Assembly (NCBI RefSeq): GCF_029407905.1
Contig: NC_073624.1
Location: 114,824,001 to 114,888,000, forward strand
Direction: 5' to 3'
DNA from: Bubalus kerabau
Taxonomy: Eukaryota > Chordata > Mammalia > Artiodactyla > Bovidae
DNA length: 64,000 nucleotides
Both the position numbers and the translations under genes were made by a program. Positions 1 through 9,935 of the stretch are shown here, piece after piece. The notes under the pieces are model-generated. The model searched no databases, was not told the DNA's origin, and saw only the letters and a program-made list of their open reading frames with translations. Each line of letters starts with the position of its first letter. Position 1 is the first letter of the stretch.

Positions 1-219
1 ATCCTGTACCTTCAAATTGAAGACAAATATTAGCAGGAGAGATGCCCATAAAAAAATGCACGTTCCCTAAGGGAGCTGAGGCCAGCTCACTGATACTTTC
101 CTCCATGATTTATAAAGTATCATAATTTCTACTATGGAAGTGGAAACCAACAGCAAAATCGAGACAAGTTAATTGGCCAAAATCAATTTGATTTTATTGC
201 CCATGCGTGTTTTCTAATT
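1..219. other. unassigned intronic sequence
   Basis: AT-rich, no open frame or repeat family recognised. Confidence 0.5.
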
Positions 220-230
220 ATCAGAGAATA

Positions 231-444
231 TAGGGTTTCTTAAGTGGCTTACAAGTAAAGAATCCACCTCTCAAAGAAGGAAACACGGGAGACGCAGGTT
301 TGGTCCATGGGTCAGGAAGATCCTGTGGAGAAGGAAATGGCAACCCATTCCCGTATTTTAGCCTGGGCAATCCCATGGATAGAGGAGCTGGTGGGCTACA
401 GTCCACTGGGCCACAAAGAGTTGGACATGACTGAGCACACGCAC
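231..444 (+). mobile_element. Bov-tA SINE
   Basis: Diverged copy of the tRNA-derived ruminant SINE (tRNA-like head followed by a BovB-derived tail ending CATGACTGAGCAC). It is flanked by an 11-bp direct repeat ATCAGAGAATA at 220-230 and 445-455, so the borders are firm. Like all SINEs it has no protein and would have been mobilised by LINE machinery, most likely BovB. Confidence 0.85.
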
Positions 445-455
445 ATCAGAGAATA

Positions 456-828
456 CAAGTTGCCTATATTTTTGTACCCTACTCCCATTCTTTAAAACTT
501 GGTTTCTGCTCTATTCTCTCCTTGCAATTGTGAAACTTGTTATTTGAAGAACACACGAGTTTGATTCAGTTCTTAACATATTCTAATGTCTTTGTATTTG
601 ACCATATTGTTCCCTCTGCCTTTCTGACTCTCTTTCATAGACTGTCATTTGAAGAACACAAATAAACTCAATCAATCTGCCCATCATCATTCTTGATCAT
701 TTTCTCTTTCCTTCACCTCTTCCATTATCCATCTCTTAAAGACATGCTTTTTCATATGCTATCTTTCCTCAAGCACTTGTATGCATTCTTTCACTTGAGT
801 CTTACATAAGATTTCAGGTAAAATCAAC
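456..828. other. unassigned AT-rich sequence
   Basis: No gene seen. Pyrimidine-rich plus strand with repeated CTTTC and TTCAC words that vaguely recalls an old LINE2, but I cannot assign it. Confidence 0.35.
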
Positions 829-1200
829 TAGAAAGTGAAAGTTAGTCATTCAGTCGTGTCCAACTCTTTATAAGCCCATGGAATGTAGCTCGCTAGGCTC
901 CTCAGTCCATGGAATTCTCCAGGCAAGAATACTGGAGTGGGTAGCTGTACTCTTGGGCTTTCCTGGTGGCTCGGTGGTAAAGACTCTGCCTGCAATGCAG
1001 GAGACACAGGTTCTATCCCTGGGTCAGGAAGATCCCCTGGAGGAGGGCATGGCAATCCACTCTAGTACTCTTGCCTAGAGAATCCCATGGACAGAGGAGC
1101 CTGGCAGGCCATAGGGTCGCACAAACTCAGACATGACTGAAGCAACTAACCCTTATTCAGGGGATCTTTACCACCCGGGGATTGAACCCTGGTTCCTGAT
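829..1200 (-). mobile_element. Bov-tA SINE (minus), interrupted by a second SINE
   Basis: The left part (829 to about 945) reads as the reverse complement of the Bov-tA tail. The right part (about 1158-1200) resumes with the reverse complement of the tRNA-like head (GGGGATCTTTACCACCC). Between them sits a plus-strand Bov-tA, making a nested pair. Confidence 0.75.
950..1157 (+). mobile_element. Bov-tA SINE nested in another SINE
   Basis: It begins TTGGGCTTTCCTGGTGGC and ends GACATGACTGAAGCAACTAA, a complete head-and-tail copy. It splits the older minus-strand copy. No clean target duplication could be drawn at the joints. Confidence 0.78.
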
Positions 1201-1219
1201 GGGGTTAATTAATAATCAA

Positions 1220-1960
1220 AGGCTAGAGTTAATATCTGCATCATATCCCCAGTGATTAACATCAGATGAATAAAAGACACCCATTTCCATGACCAAACTC
1301 ACCATTTTCTTTTTTAAATCCCAAGTTCTAATCAGATTCTTTCTTTCATTTCATGATTTCTGTTCACAAGATCACCATTTTATTTAACCCTCTGGGCTTG
1401 AAACCTCAGTAGTCAACTCTTCCATTTTTCCTTCCTATTAATTACTGTAGATGTGCAATCAGTATCCTGACATGCTGATTCGACCTCTACAAATTTATTT
1501 GTATCTATGTTCTCCCTCAACTTTCATGTTTCCCATGCTAACTCAAGCCTCAACACTTTCCACAGAGACTCTGCTGCTGCTGCTGCTAAGTCACTTCAGT
1601 CGTGTCCGACTCTGTGTGACCCCATAGACGGCAGCCCACCAGGCTGCCCCATCCCTGGGATTCTTGAGGCAAGAACACTGGAGTGGGTTGCCATTTCCTT
1701 CTCCAATGCATGAAAGTGAAAAGTGAAAGTGAAGTCGCTCAGTTGTGTCTGACTTAGCGGCCCCATGGACCGCAGCCTACCAGGCTCGTCCGTCCATGGG
1801 ATTTTCCAGGCAAGAGTACTGGAGTAGGGTGCCATTGCCTTCTCTGATAGAGACTCTAGTTCCCTTCATTTTTCTTAATTTTTTTTAACCTGACTCTGAC
1901 TCCCTGTGCAGCAGAAACATATTTTTTCCCACAGTGCTTGTAATACCATTTCCCTAGTTT
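1220..1960 (+). repeat. L2-like ancient LINE remnant, split by Bov-A2
   Basis: Pyrimidine-rich plus strand with wording such as ATCCTGACATGC and CCATTTTTCC that resembles mid-L2 sequence on both sides of the Bov-A2 at 1573-1848. Highly decayed, no open frame, borders approximate. Confidence 0.4.
1573..1848 (+). mobile_element. Bov-A2 SINE (dimer)
   Basis: Two Bov-A monomers joined by the AATGCATGAAAGTGAAAAGT linker, preceded by a (GCT)5 head. Perfect 9-bp TSD AGAGACTCT at 1564-1572 and 1849-1857. Confidence 0.9.
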
Positions 1961-2614
1961 CATATTTACAAACTGGCTAGTAACAAAGTAGGTGAGTGGA
2001 TACAGTTAAAACAATTTATTAATGAAACAGACACAAGGGACATGTAGACCCAGCTATGAGGCAAGTGGGGGTAGATAAAATGAGTTAGAGCATCAGTGAA
2101 CTAAGGATTTGCAGACATCTGGATGGAAGATTGTCTTCTTTTCCAGAAATGTTATCAAAGGAAACTTCTTCTAGTTAATAATTTGGATGGCAAAATGTAT
2201 CAGAAACAAAAGAACAAAAACAAAAAAATATTTAGAAACTCACTGTGGGTCCTATACTAAAGAAAAGAAGCATCTGCTCATCTATCTAATAAAGTAGAAT
2301 ATCAAGGGAATGCTTTTTATTTCCTCTAACATGGAAGGGAAGAGGAGGAGTTTCCAGATAGCCAATTAAACAAAGGATGAAATTCATCTGGTATTCAAAA
2401 CACAGAAGGATCCCACCTGCCAGAACCATCTAAAACAGCTTCAGCACAAATCTCTACGTGGAATTAGAATATCCACATATTTATAAAGAAAGAATGCTTC
2501 TCAAAGTAAACAGATCCTGAATTTTGATTAGCTATTTTTATTAACCACCAGAGTCTCACTATTCAAAGTGTTGTCCATAGAAGAACAGAACTGGCATGAC
2601 ACGGACCTTCTTAG
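1961..2614. other. unassigned intronic sequence
   Basis: No gene or recognisable family; AT-rich with short A runs around 2215-2230. Confidence 0.5.
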
Positions 2615-2780
2615 AGGTTTCTGTGGTGGCTCTTTGGTAAAGAATCTGCCTGCAATGTGGGAGACCTGGGTTCCATCCCTGGATTGGGAAGATCCCCTGG
2701 AGAAGGGAACAGCCCACTCCAGTATTCTGGCCTGGAGAATTCCATGGACTGTATAGTCCATGGGGTCACAAAGAGTCAGA
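2615..2780 (+). mobile_element. Bov-tA SINE
   Basis: tRNA-like head (GGTAAAGAATCTGCCTGCAA) and tail with ATTCCATGGACTGTATAGTC, the variant with a palindromic TCCATGGACTGTATAGTCCATGG core. Truncated shortly after AAGAGTCAGA. Confidence 0.85.
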
Positions 2781-2847
2781 TGTACTGGTCTGTTCCCAAA
2801 TCAACTGACTCAGAATCTGCATTTTAACAGGATTCTTATACATAATT

Positions 2848-3098
2848 GGGCTTCCCAGGTGGCACTCGTGGTAAGGAACCTGCCTGAATGCAGGTTCATC
2901 AATGCAGAAGACATAGCCTGTAGCCTGCCTCAGTCCATGGGAGATGGGTTCCATCCCTGGGTCAGGAAGATCCCCTGGAGGAGGGCATAGCAACCTACTC
3001 CAGTATTCTTGCCTGGGGAATCCCATGGTCAGAGGAGCCTGGTGGGCTGCAGCCCATAAGGTCGCAGAGAGCTTGACATGGCTGCAGGAACTAAGCAT
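2848..3098 (+). mobile_element. Bov-tA SINE with internal rearrangement
   Basis: Starts GGGCTTCCCAGGTGGCACTC and ends near AACTAAGCATG. The head is about 40 bp longer than usual: between the A-box-like and B-box-like parts it carries extra words (GCAGGTTCATCAATGCAGAA, GTAGCCTGCC), as if part of the head had been copied twice. Confidence 0.8.
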
Positions 3099-3672
3099 GT
3101 GTCATCTCCCTTAGCTTTCTCAACACAACGCTCTCTCTTGAGCTACTCCTCCTCTTCCTTCCCAGACTCAGGGTCATTCACCATACTCATCTTCTGAATT
3201 TTGCACTATAACCATGAATATTTTCAAAGTCATAATCCAAGGCATCAGCTGATCTATTCCTCCATTTTGTTATATCAAATCTCTATTTCATAATCCAATC
3301 TCAATTCTAAACTCAGCCTCTTTTCTAAAATATCTCATCTCCTAGATAAGCTACCTGAATCTATCAGCTACTAATAGATTTCTCCCAGATATTCCCCAAA
3401 TGTTCAAACCTCAACTCATTATTCTTCTTCCAAATCATCCTCTTTCTCTTTGCTGTTGCTCTTTAAATTTAGTGTCAAATATTTTTTTTTCCATTGAACA
3501 AAGAACTTTATCTTGATCATGACCCACTCCATTCTTCCCTCTGTGTCATCCTTCTCATGGATTCTAATAATGACTCAGGTGACTAGTCTCCTTGTTATCA
3601 GTCCTTTTTTTTTTCACAGCTAGTCAAATTCATTCCTCTCAGAGTCAACAGAACTAACTTTCCCAAGAAAGA

Positions 3673-3783
3673 ATCAGATCAGATCAGATCAGTCGCTCAG
3701 TCGTGTCCGACTCTTTGCGACCCCATGAATCGCAGCACGCCAGAACTCCCTGTCCATCACCAACTCCTGGAGTTCATGTCCAC
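3673..3783 (-). mobile_element. BovB fragment, 3' end only
   Basis: About 110 bp of the BovB 3' terminus in reverse, beginning with the tail repeat (ATCAG)3-4 and GTCGCTCAGTCGTGTCCGAC. Severely 5'-truncated and possibly with an internal 10-bp loss near 3776. It lies inside L2. Confidence 0.8.
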
Positions 3784-4046
3784 ATTTTTCTCTGAGCTTG
3801 CTGTTGACTACCCATTGTCTGCAGGACAAAGTCCAAACTCTGTGATCTGGTTTACAGAGTGCTTCTGTGTGCCTCCTCAGACTTTCCTACAGCTTCCTTT
3901 CCTCGGCACATCCTCCACCCCATGTTCTCCACTATCACCATATCTCAGCCGTGGCCTGGGTCCTCTTCTCCCAGCTCCCTGCATTTCCTCATGAGGTTTT
4001 CTTCAACATAAAACACCATTACTTCTCTTCCTCACTTTATGATATC

Positions 4047-5190
4047 TTCAGTTCAGTTCAGTCGCTCAGTTGTGTCCAACTCTTTGTGACCCCATGAATC
4101 GCAGCACGCCAGGCCTCCCTGTCCATCACCAGCTCCCAGAGTTCACTCAAACTCATGTCCATCGAGTCGGTGATGCCATCCAGCCATCTCATCCTCTACC
4201 GTCCCCTTCTCCTCCTGCCCCCAATCCCTCCCAGCATCAGAGTCTTTTCCAATGAGTCAACTCTTCGCATGAGGTGGCCAAAGTATTGGAGTTTCAGCTT
4301 TAGCATCATTCCTTCCAAAGAACACCCAGGACTGATCTCCTTTAGAATGGACTGGTTGGATCTCCTTGCAGTCCAAGGGACTCTCAAGAGTCTTCTCCAG
4401 CACCACAGTTCAAAAGCATCAATTCTTAGGCACTCAGCTTTCTTCACAGTCCAACTCTCACATCCATACATGACCACTGGAAAAACCATAGCCTTGACTA
4501 GATGGACCTTTGTTGGCAAAGTAATGTCTCTGCTTTTGAATATGCTATCTAGGTTGGTCATAACTTTCCTTCCAAGGAGTAAGCTTTTTTTAAATTTCAT
4601 GGCTGCAATCACCATCTTCAGTGATGTTGGAGCCCCCAAAAATAAAGTCTGACACTGTTTCCACTGTTTCCCCATCTATTTCCCATGAAGTGATGGGACC
4701 AGATGGCATGATCTTCGTTTTCTGAATGTTGAACTTTAGGCCAAATTTTTCACTCTCCTCTTTCACTTTCATCAAGAGGCTCTTTAGTTCTTCTTCACTT
4801 TCTGCCATAAGGGTGGTGTCATCTGCATATCTGAGGTTATTGATATTTCTCCCGGCAATCTTGATTCCAGCTTGTGCTTCTTCCAGCCCAGCGTTTCTCA
4901 TGATGTACTCTTCATATAAGTTAAATAAGCAGGTGACAATATACAGCCTTGACGTACTCCTTTTCCTATTTGGAACCAGTCTGTTGTTCCATGTCCAGTT
5001 CTAACTTTTGCTTCCTGACCTGCATATAGGTTTCTCAAGAGGCAGGTCAGGTGGTCTGGTATTCCCATCTCTATCAGAATTTTCCACAGTTTATTGTGAT
5101 CCACACAGTCAAAGGCTTTGGCATAGTCAATAAAGCAGAAATAGATATTTTTCTGGAACTCTCTTTGTTTTTCCCTGATCCAGCTTACTT
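4047..5190 (-). mobile_element. BovB LINE, 5'-truncated, defective RT
   Basis: About 1.14 kb of BovB in reverse orientation with (TTCAG)3 tail repeat at 4047. On the minus strand it encodes the C-terminal half of the BovB reverse transcriptase in broken frames: 5104-4898 (MDHNKLWKILIEMG, RQGCILSP), 4901-4590 (NNLRYADDTTLM, the catalytic YADD box present) and 4675-4196. At least two frameshifts separate them. BovB is an RTE-clade LINE that copies itself and ruminant SINEs; this copy cannot. It interrupts L2. Confidence 0.88.
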
Positions 5191-5418
5191 CTACTTTAAG
5201 ATCCTATTCAAATGGCACCTCCTTGTTGAGGCATTTCTCAAGTACTGTAGAGTTAGTTTTGTCCTCCATGAGTCCCCAGGTCTTTACTCATCTCTAAGTG
5301 TCTGGTTAATATGGAAATTTATCAGGGTAAATGTCTGTCTCCTGAACAGACATCATTGTTCACCAGGACAAGGGTTATGGTATGTTCGTTTCTGCATTCC
5401 CAGTTCCTACCATGGGTT

Positions 5419-5638
5419 TGAAGTGAAGTAAAGTGAGGTCACTCAGTCGTGTCTGACTGTTTGCAACCCCATGGACTAGAGGCTAACCGACTCCTCTGTC
5501 CACAGGATTCTCCAGGCAAGAATACTGGAGTGGGTTGCCGTTTCCTTCTCCAGGGGATCTTCCCAACCCAGGTTACGAACCAAGGTCTCCCACATTGCAG
5601 GCAGACGCTTTACCTTCTGAGCCACCAGGGAAGCCCAT
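5419..5638 (-). mobile_element. Bov-tA SINE
   Basis: Reverse copy from tail (GTCACTCAGTCGTGTC) to head (AGCCACCAGGGAAGCCC). TSD CATGGGTT at 5411-5418 and 5639-5646. It sits in the L2 3' end. Confidence 0.88.
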
Positions 5639-5687
5639 CATGGGTTGGCATGTGTTTAATACTAAATAATTGATTGCTATTTACTGG

Positions 5688-5935
5688 CTGCTGCTGCTGC
5701 TGCTAAGTCACTTCAGTCATGTCTGACTCTGTGCGACCCGAGACAGCAGCCCACCAGGCTGCCCCGTCCCTGGGATTCTCCAGGTAAGAACACCAGAGTG
5801 GGTGGCCATTTCCTTCTCCAATGCATGAAACTGAGGTCACTCAGTCATGTCCGACTCTTAGCAACCCCATGGACTTCACCCTACCAGCTCCTCCGTCCAC
5901 GGAATTTTCCAGGCAAGAGTACGGGAGTAGTAGTA
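5688..5935 (+). mobile_element. Bov-A2 SINE, 3'-shortened
   Basis: (GCT)5 head, first monomer, a shortened linker (AATGCATGAAACTGAGG) and second monomer. The normal 3' end GGGGTGCCATTGCCTTCTC is missing, replaced by the junction with the next SINE. Confidence 0.85.
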
Positions 5936-5944
5936 TTCAACATT

Positions 5945-6068
5945 GGGCTTCCCAGGTGGCTCTAGTGGTAGAGAACATGCCTGCCAAATGTGGGAGAATA
6001 AGAGACATGTGTTCAATCCCTGCATCAGGAAGATCCCCTGGAGGAGGGCATGGCAACCCACTCCAGTA
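5945..6068 (+). mobile_element. Bov-tA SINE, 3'-truncated
   Basis: Head plus the first part of the tail, ending at CTCCAGTATC. The flanks GTATTCAACATTG (5932 on) and GTATCCAACAATG (6066 on) resemble an imperfect target duplication, which would put the insertion in the end of the preceding Bov-A2. Confidence 0.75.
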
Positions 6069-6584
6069 TCCAACAATGGTAATTATATCATCATTTTATA
6101 ACCAAGTGAAATTGTTTTAAGAATGGAGTTATCAAAATTATGCTAAAGGAGGGAAAACAACATGTCTTCACTGTGTCCTTATTAAGTGATGTTAGCCTTT
6201 AACATTTATTATTCACAATAGTCCTGCAAAGTTAATGCTCTATTCCTCACTGAAAAATATGAAAGTGATGCCTTTAAACATTAACTCACTTGTACAAGTT
6301 ATGCATCTTATAAATGATAGTAATTAAATTTAAATGTTTATCTGTTGAATTCTATAAACTATGCTGTGTTCTACTATGACATATTTACTTGCAAATTAAA
6401 ACTGGCAATATTTTAATGCTTATTTTTCTATGAATTCATTGCCCTTTGGATTTGTGAATAACTTCTTCAGGGTGTTATCTTTTCCAGTGTCAAATACATC
6501 TACTTTCAATAGATACTCTTCAGCATTCAGAGAATGAATATTAGATCATTTCATTCAACAGATTACTTTATGAAGAAATATGAA
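6069..6584. other. unassigned intronic sequence
   Basis: AT-rich; no gene or family recognised. Confidence 0.5.
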
Positions 6585-6664
6585 TACCTGTGGCGGATTC
6601 ATTTTGATATTTGGCAAAACTAATACAATTATGTAAAATTTAAAAATAAAATAAAATAAAAAAA
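6585..6664 (+). mobile_element. L1 (bovine type) 3' end, 80-bp insertion
   Basis: Only the terminal L1 3' UTR (GCGGATTCATTTTGATATTT and onwards) plus an (AATAA)n-rich tail. Perfect 11-bp TSD AGAAATATGAA at 6574-6584 and 6665-6675 proves a separate, extremely 5'-truncated retrotransposition. Confidence 0.88.
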
Positions 6665-6675
6665 AGAAATATGAA

Positions 6676-7258
6676 ATAGGCAATAAAAGAAACTTTAAAT
6701 TGTAAGGTATTTTTAGTATCCAGGCAGATCTCCTAAAAAATCCCCCAATTAAACACTATATTTAAAAATTTTAAGCCACATTTAGTAAGAACTAGAAAAT
6801 AAGTTATACTACTTATAACTTGCCACTCTTATGTTCATTACACACATAACCAAGCAAGCAATCACAGAACTTTTGAACTTTTTCTGCTGAGCGCTATGGT
6901 AACCTCAAAATCTCTGGCCAGGATTCCAGGAACTCATATTAATTAAAAGGCTTGGCATGAGTGTAAAAACTTCCTTGATTCCCTCTTTTATACTCTCACC
7001 CAAATATAAAAAAGATTTTGAGTGGTTCGGCGCAGGACTTCTTAGAAGATTCTATTTCTGTTGTAATTATTCTAACAGTGGACTTCCATGCAGCAATAAA
7101 AATTATATAATCTTATTAGTTAGCTTTCATCTTCAAAAATCAAAATGGACCCAGATATTAAGGATATATGCATCTTTTTAAAATCACCAAGGTATACCAT
7201 CTGAACATCACACATCTATTATTTTTTATCTCCATTGGTTACTATTAAGCTTCTGAAT
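6676..7258. other. unassigned intronic sequence
   Basis: No gene or repeat recognised. Short chance open frames only. Confidence 0.5.
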
Positions 7259-7266
7259 ATCTCATT

Positions 7267-8509
7267 TGTTGTTGTTCAGTGACTCAGTCATGTCTAACTC
7301 TTTGTGACCCCATGAACTGCAGCACTCCAGGCTTCCTCATCTGCCGGGAGCCGGCGAAAGACATTCCACTCGTGACAAAGGTCATGTCGCCGGCTCCTGG
7401 CACTCATCCTTCACTATCTCCTGGAGTTTGGTCAAATTCATGTCCATTGAGTTGATGATGCCATCCAATCATCTTATCCTTTGTCATCCCATCCTCCTCC
7501 ACCCTCTATCTTTCCCAGCATCAGGGTTTTTTCCAAAGAGTCAGCTTTTCACATCAGTTGGCCAAAGTAATGGAACTTCAGCTTCAGCATCAGTCTTTCC
7601 AATGAATATTCAGGGTTGATTTCTTTTAGGATGGACTGGTTTGATCTCCTTGCAGTCCAAGGGACTCTCAGGAGTCTTCTCCAGCACCACAGTCTGAGAG
7701 CATAAATTCTTTGGTGCTCAGCCCAACATTATGGCCCAACATTCACATCCATACATGACTACTGGAAAAACCATATATTTGACTATACAGACTTTTGTTG
7801 GCAAAGTAATATCTCTGCTTTTTAATATGTTGTCTAGGTTTGTCTTAGCTTTTCTTCCAAGGAGCAAATATCTTTTAATTTCAGGGCTGCAGTCACCATC
7901 CACAGTGATTTTGGAGACAAAGAAAATAAAGTCTGTCACTCTTTCCATTTTTTCCTGTCTATTTGCCATGAAATAATGGGAACAGATGTCATGATATTCC
8001 TTCTTTGAATGCTGAGTTTTAAGCCAGCTTTTTCACTCTCCTCTTTCACCTTCATCAAGAAGCTCTTTAGTTCCTCTTTCCTTTCTTCCATTAGGGTGGT
8101 ATCATCTGCATATCTGAGGTTATTGATATTTCTCCTGGCAATCTTAATTCCAGCTTGTGATTCATCCAGCCTGGCATTTCTCATGATGTACTCTGCATGG
8201 AAGTTGAGTAAGTAGGGTGACAATATATAGCTGTGGCGTACACTTTTCTCAATCTGGAACAAGTCTGTTGTCCCATGTCTGATTCTACCTATTGCTTCTT
8301 GACACGTGTACAGGTTTCTCAGAAGGTAGGTAAGGTGGTCTGGTATTCCCATCTCCTTATGAACTTTCCACAGTTGTTGTGATCCACACAGTCAAAGGCT
8401 TTAGCATAGTCAATGAAGCAGAAGCAGATGTTTTTCTGGAATTCTGTTGCTTGTTCTATGATCGAACAGATATTGACAACTTGATTTCTGGTTCCTCTGC
8501 CTTGTATAA
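7267..8509 (-). mobile_element. BovB LINE (older subtype), truncated, carrying a 61-bp insertion
   Basis: Reverse BovB of about 1.24 kb with a (GTT)n tail at 7267-7275 rather than a pentamer tail. TSD ATCTCATT at 7259-7266 and 8510-8517. On the minus strand, RT pieces can be read at 8516-8319 (FIDYAKAFDCVDHN), 8352-7936 (NNLRYADDTTLM) and 7969-7718, with several frameshifts. It is more diverged than the other copies. The 61-bp foreign piece at 7342-7402 is listed separately. Confidence 0.85.
7342..7402. mobile_element. 61-bp TG...CA palindromic insertion with 6-bp TSD
   Basis: GC-rich insert inside the BovB 3' end. The left end TGCCGGGAGCCGGCGA is the inverted complement of the right end (15 of 16 match). 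The host BovB hexamer CTCATC is duplicated exactly at 7336-7341 and 7403-7408. Ends of TG...CA and a 6-bp duplication are the integrase signature of class II (ERVK-like) endogenous retroviruses, but 61 bp is far too short for an ordinary LTR and the 16-bp terminal repeats look more like a miniature inverted-repeat element. No coding capacity. The core of 29 bp between the arms reads AAGACATTCC ... AAGGTCATG. Confidence 0.75.
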
Positions 8510-8517
8510 ATCTCATT

Positions 8518-9298
8518 GGAGATAGTTAATATTTGAATTGTCTTAATTGGTACTTAATTAGTATGATAATTAAATACTCAGATGGGAACCTGGAGAGGCA
8601 CATCAACTTACTAACAAATTGAGACTTTGTCCTGAATATAGCATAGAATACCAAAAAGTTTAAATTGTAGAATAAATAATAAATTTCCACATTAGTGAGA
8701 TCCTTTTCTTCAATATGTAATGAAGAAATTGGGGCACAAAAGAGGTTGGGATATTTAGTAAGCTTGGAACCAGACCGCATAAGAAATCACTGCTACTGCT
8801 CAGGAAAGATCTGATGAGGGCCTAAATGGAGGCAGAGGAACAGGAAATAAGAAAAAATGATTAATGAGATAAGTTATAATCATGGACATAGGAACTGAAG
8901 GAAAAAACCTAAGACGGCTCCTGGACCTTGGCTTGAGCTGCGTAGTACAGTTATATAAGAGCAGAGAAAAGAGATGTAAACATCTTTGATACAGTATAAA
9001 AAGAAAAAAAAGAGAGAGACTCCACTTGTAACTTATGTTAACTAGTCAAAGGATGAATAAATAACAGGAAATAATAGAAAGATGGATATTCACAGGTGGG
9101 TAAATCCACTTTCACAGCAGAGAGAAAGATCACTTCATGATCTTATTATAATAGCTCTCTTATAAAGCACACAAGACTTTTGGATACTGAGTGAATCAAT
9201 AGATAAAGAAGACATTGACTTCATACCCCTATGGTATTTAAAGTGGCAGATGCACATAAATATTGAGAAATTTGATTGAGTTTTGTGTTCCACTTATT
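8518..9298. other. unassigned intronic sequence
   Basis: No gene; AT-rich with a purine-rich tract near 8998-9020. May contain an old unrecognised repeat. Confidence 0.45.
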
Positions 9299-9400
9299 CT
9301 TTTTTTTTTAATTTAATTTTATTTTTAAACTTTACAAAATTGTACTAGTTTTGCCAAATATCAAAACGAATCCACCACAGGTATACATGTGTTCCCCATT
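9299..9400 (-). mobile_element. L1 (bovine type) 3' end
   Basis: Reverse copy beginning with a T-rich tail (poly(A) on the minus strand), then the reverse of the L1 3' UTR (GTTTTGCCAAATATCAAAAC). About 100 bp, heavily 5'-truncated; no certain TSD. Confidence 0.82.
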
Positions 9401-9764
9401 CTAATAAGCATATATTGATTGATATTATCCACCAATTAATAAATCATTAAAAACACTATTATTGACCACTGACAAAGTATCAGCATTGTTGTGACCACAA
9501 AGTTCCAATATGGAAAATTTGCTTTAGGCATGTGGGGATGACCACTTCACTCACAGAAGTATAACCCTAAATACCAGGTATTTTAATTCAAAACCCTTCC
9601 TAAAAACATGGCTTGATATTTAACGGAAAATGAATTGACTTCAAGCTTTGAAGGAGAAACCCAACAATTAGGCAAGTGTCCAAAAAGTGACACATTCAAA
9701 TATTTATTCTCTATGAATTATTAAAATGAAATGTCAGTAGTAAAGATCTATCATAATATACTGG

Positions 9765-9935
9765 TCAATAGCACAGTCTCTAGAATGCTCAACCTGAATC
9801 CTAGCTCAGCTGTTCTCTGTGCCTGTGTCTTTGTGGGTTAAATAAGGATGACAATGTTACCTACCTCATGGTTTTCATAAGGATTAAATTGTAAATCACT
9901 TAGAAAGGTAGCCAGTAGAAATAAGTGTTGGAACA
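9765..9935 (+). repeat. MIR SINE remnant
   Basis: Mid-MIR wording: AATAAGGATGACAATGTTAC and CTACCTCATGG followed by AAGGATTAAAT. Ancient, highly diverged. Confidence 0.65.

Larger units (their letters stand above)
3120..5687 (+). repeat. L2 LINE, 3' half, split by four younger insertions
   Basis: Old mammalian L2 in plus orientation, recognisable in pieces at 3120-3672, 3784-4046, about 5191-5418 and 5647-5687. Diagnostic wording includes CAGGACAAAGTCCAAACTCT, CAAATGGCACCTCCTTG and the 3' end with GCATTCCCAGTTCCTACCATG. The pieces are collinear. The interruptions are a short BovB, a longer BovB and a Bov-tA; a Bov-A2 follows at the 3' end. No open frame remains. Confidence 0.7.

Noticed and set aside
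1573..1848. Direct repeats in Bov-A2 read as a CRISPR-like array
   Set aside because: Only two monomers of about 120 bp with a SINE linker and target duplications; a eukaryotic SINE dimer.
4196..5104. Minus-strand open frames resembling a reverse transcriptase as a host gene
   Set aside because: They are broken pieces of BovB with frameshifts, within a typical BovB copy.
7342..7402. Rho-independent terminator-like hairpin
   Set aside because: The palindrome is flanked by a target-site duplication inside a eukaryotic LINE; a bacterial terminator makes no sense here.
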